NCBI RefSeq assembly: GCF_032401055.1
Contig: NZ_CP135529.1
Span: 2,170,001 to 2,234,000, forward strand
Length of the DNA stretch: 64,000 nt
Direction of reading: 5' to 3'
Source of the DNA: Tardiphaga sp. 709
Lineage (GTDB): Bacteria; Pseudomonadota; Alphaproteobacteria; Rhizobiales; Xanthobacteraceae
Each line of letters starts with the position of its first letter. Within the stretch, counting starts at the first letter, position 1. Both the position numbers and the translations under genes were made by a program. This document shows, in pieces, positions 63,688 through 64,000 of this stretch. Below the pieces are notes generated by a model. It was not told where the DNA came from, made no database searches, and saw nothing but the letters and a program-made list of their open reading frames with translations.

Positions 63688-64000
63688 TCACGTAGCGAGC
63701 CTCTCTCTATCCATCTTTATTGTTACAACTACTCCCTCTTCCTGCCACTGACGGTCTATCGATCCACCAAGCTGAGATGTCATGCTTCGCGCAACGAGTT
63801 TGCTTCCAAAGCCGCCGGCCCCAACTGGCGGGGAGACAGTAGGTCCGCCACGCTCCGTCCAGACGATGATGACTTCGCTGTCGGGGCTTGAACATGCGAC
63901 GTCAAGCGTGCCCGTCGGGGCAGACAACGCACCGTACTTCAGCGAATTGGTAGCAAGTTCATGCACGACCATGGCCAGTGTTGTCGCGGACGCTTCTCCG
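63688..64000 (-). CDS. C-terminal part of an HWE-family histidine kinase (partial)
   Basis: Runs off the right edge. The frame reads GEASATTLAMVVHELATNSLKYGALS, broken here for length, then VWTERGGPTVSPP and GGFGSKLVARSMTSQLGG, which are the ATP-binding motifs of HWE/HisKA_2 kinases. The H-box and sensor region are outside the window. Same family as the kinase at 44909. Confidence 0.85.
   Translation of the reverse strand, partial: GEASATTLAMVVHELATNSLKYGALSAPTGTLDVACSSPDSEVIIVWTERGGPTVSPPVGAGGFGSKLVARSMTSQLGGSIDRQWQEEGVVVTIKMDRERLAT

Noticed and set aside
1-64000. Search for tRNA, rRNA, insertion sequences, integrases and restriction or toxin modules
   Set aside because: Nothing found by eye; no transposase, integrase or TTCGA-type tRNA arm with a foldable cloverleaf.

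Overview
The window looks like a chromosomal segment of an alphaproteobacterium of the Bradyrhizobium / Nitrobacteraceae type. The reasons are GC-rich coding, several DUF1236 exported proteins, an RNA-thermometer-like leader before an Hsp20 gene (the ROSE type known from Bradyrhizobium), a poly-HAMP hybrid kinase, HWE-family histidine kinases and repeated GGAAC-N16-CGTT promoter motifs of the EcfG general-stress type. I see no tRNA, rRNA, CRISPR array, complete insertion sequence or prophage.

Layout. 1-4 kb: end of a DUF1236-like gene and its terminator, then the opgGH osmoregulated-glucan operon on the minus strand. 4.3-14.7 kb: many small exported or membrane proteins (general-stress pair, DUF1236 proteins, Gly/His-rich protein, iron-permease-like protein), with a divergent histidine kinase / NarL-type regulator pair at 7.9-10 kb. 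15.3-22.2 kb: AI-2E-type transporter, broken RlpA, small hypothetical genes, an outer-membrane beta-barrel and an IHF-beta-like protein. 22.5-27.8 kb: a GAF/PAS hybrid kinase, then Hsp20 with its leader and a frameshifted rpoH-type sigma gene. 27.8-35.8 kb: AlkB - DUF763 - hydrolase operon, GrlR-like and BLUF proteins, a UvrA-like ATPase bracketed by a 17-bp direct repeat, and a PilZ remnant. 36.1-44.4 kb: a tight operon of two zinc-ribbon proteins, an exported protein and an exported TPR-CHAT protein, divergent from an exported hydrolase and a caspase-family protein. 44.6-52.5 kb: an MFS remnant, a REC-HWE kinase and a giant poly-HAMP hybrid kinase. 53-60 kb: two M20 deacylases around an IclR regulator, a broken DUF1857 gene, and a divergent NmrA-like reductase / LysR pair. 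60.3-64 kb: DUF892 protein, host-attachment-like protein, a second copy of the 4.4-5.3 kb stress pair, small proteins and the end of another HWE kinase.

Two themes tie the window together. First, stress: at least eight genes or operons have GGAAC-N17-GTT (or GGAAC-N16-CGTT) upstream with identical spacing, and the duplicated stress pair keeps this promoter at both loci. Second, broken reading frames: at least seven genes carry apparent one-to-four-base indels (11.7, 16.8, 18.6, 27.2, 44.7, 46.8 and 57.6 kb). Either the assembly has residual indel errors or several duplicated or accessory genes are decaying. The CHAT / caspase / zinc-ribbon locus at 36-44 kb is the best candidate for an undescribed system.
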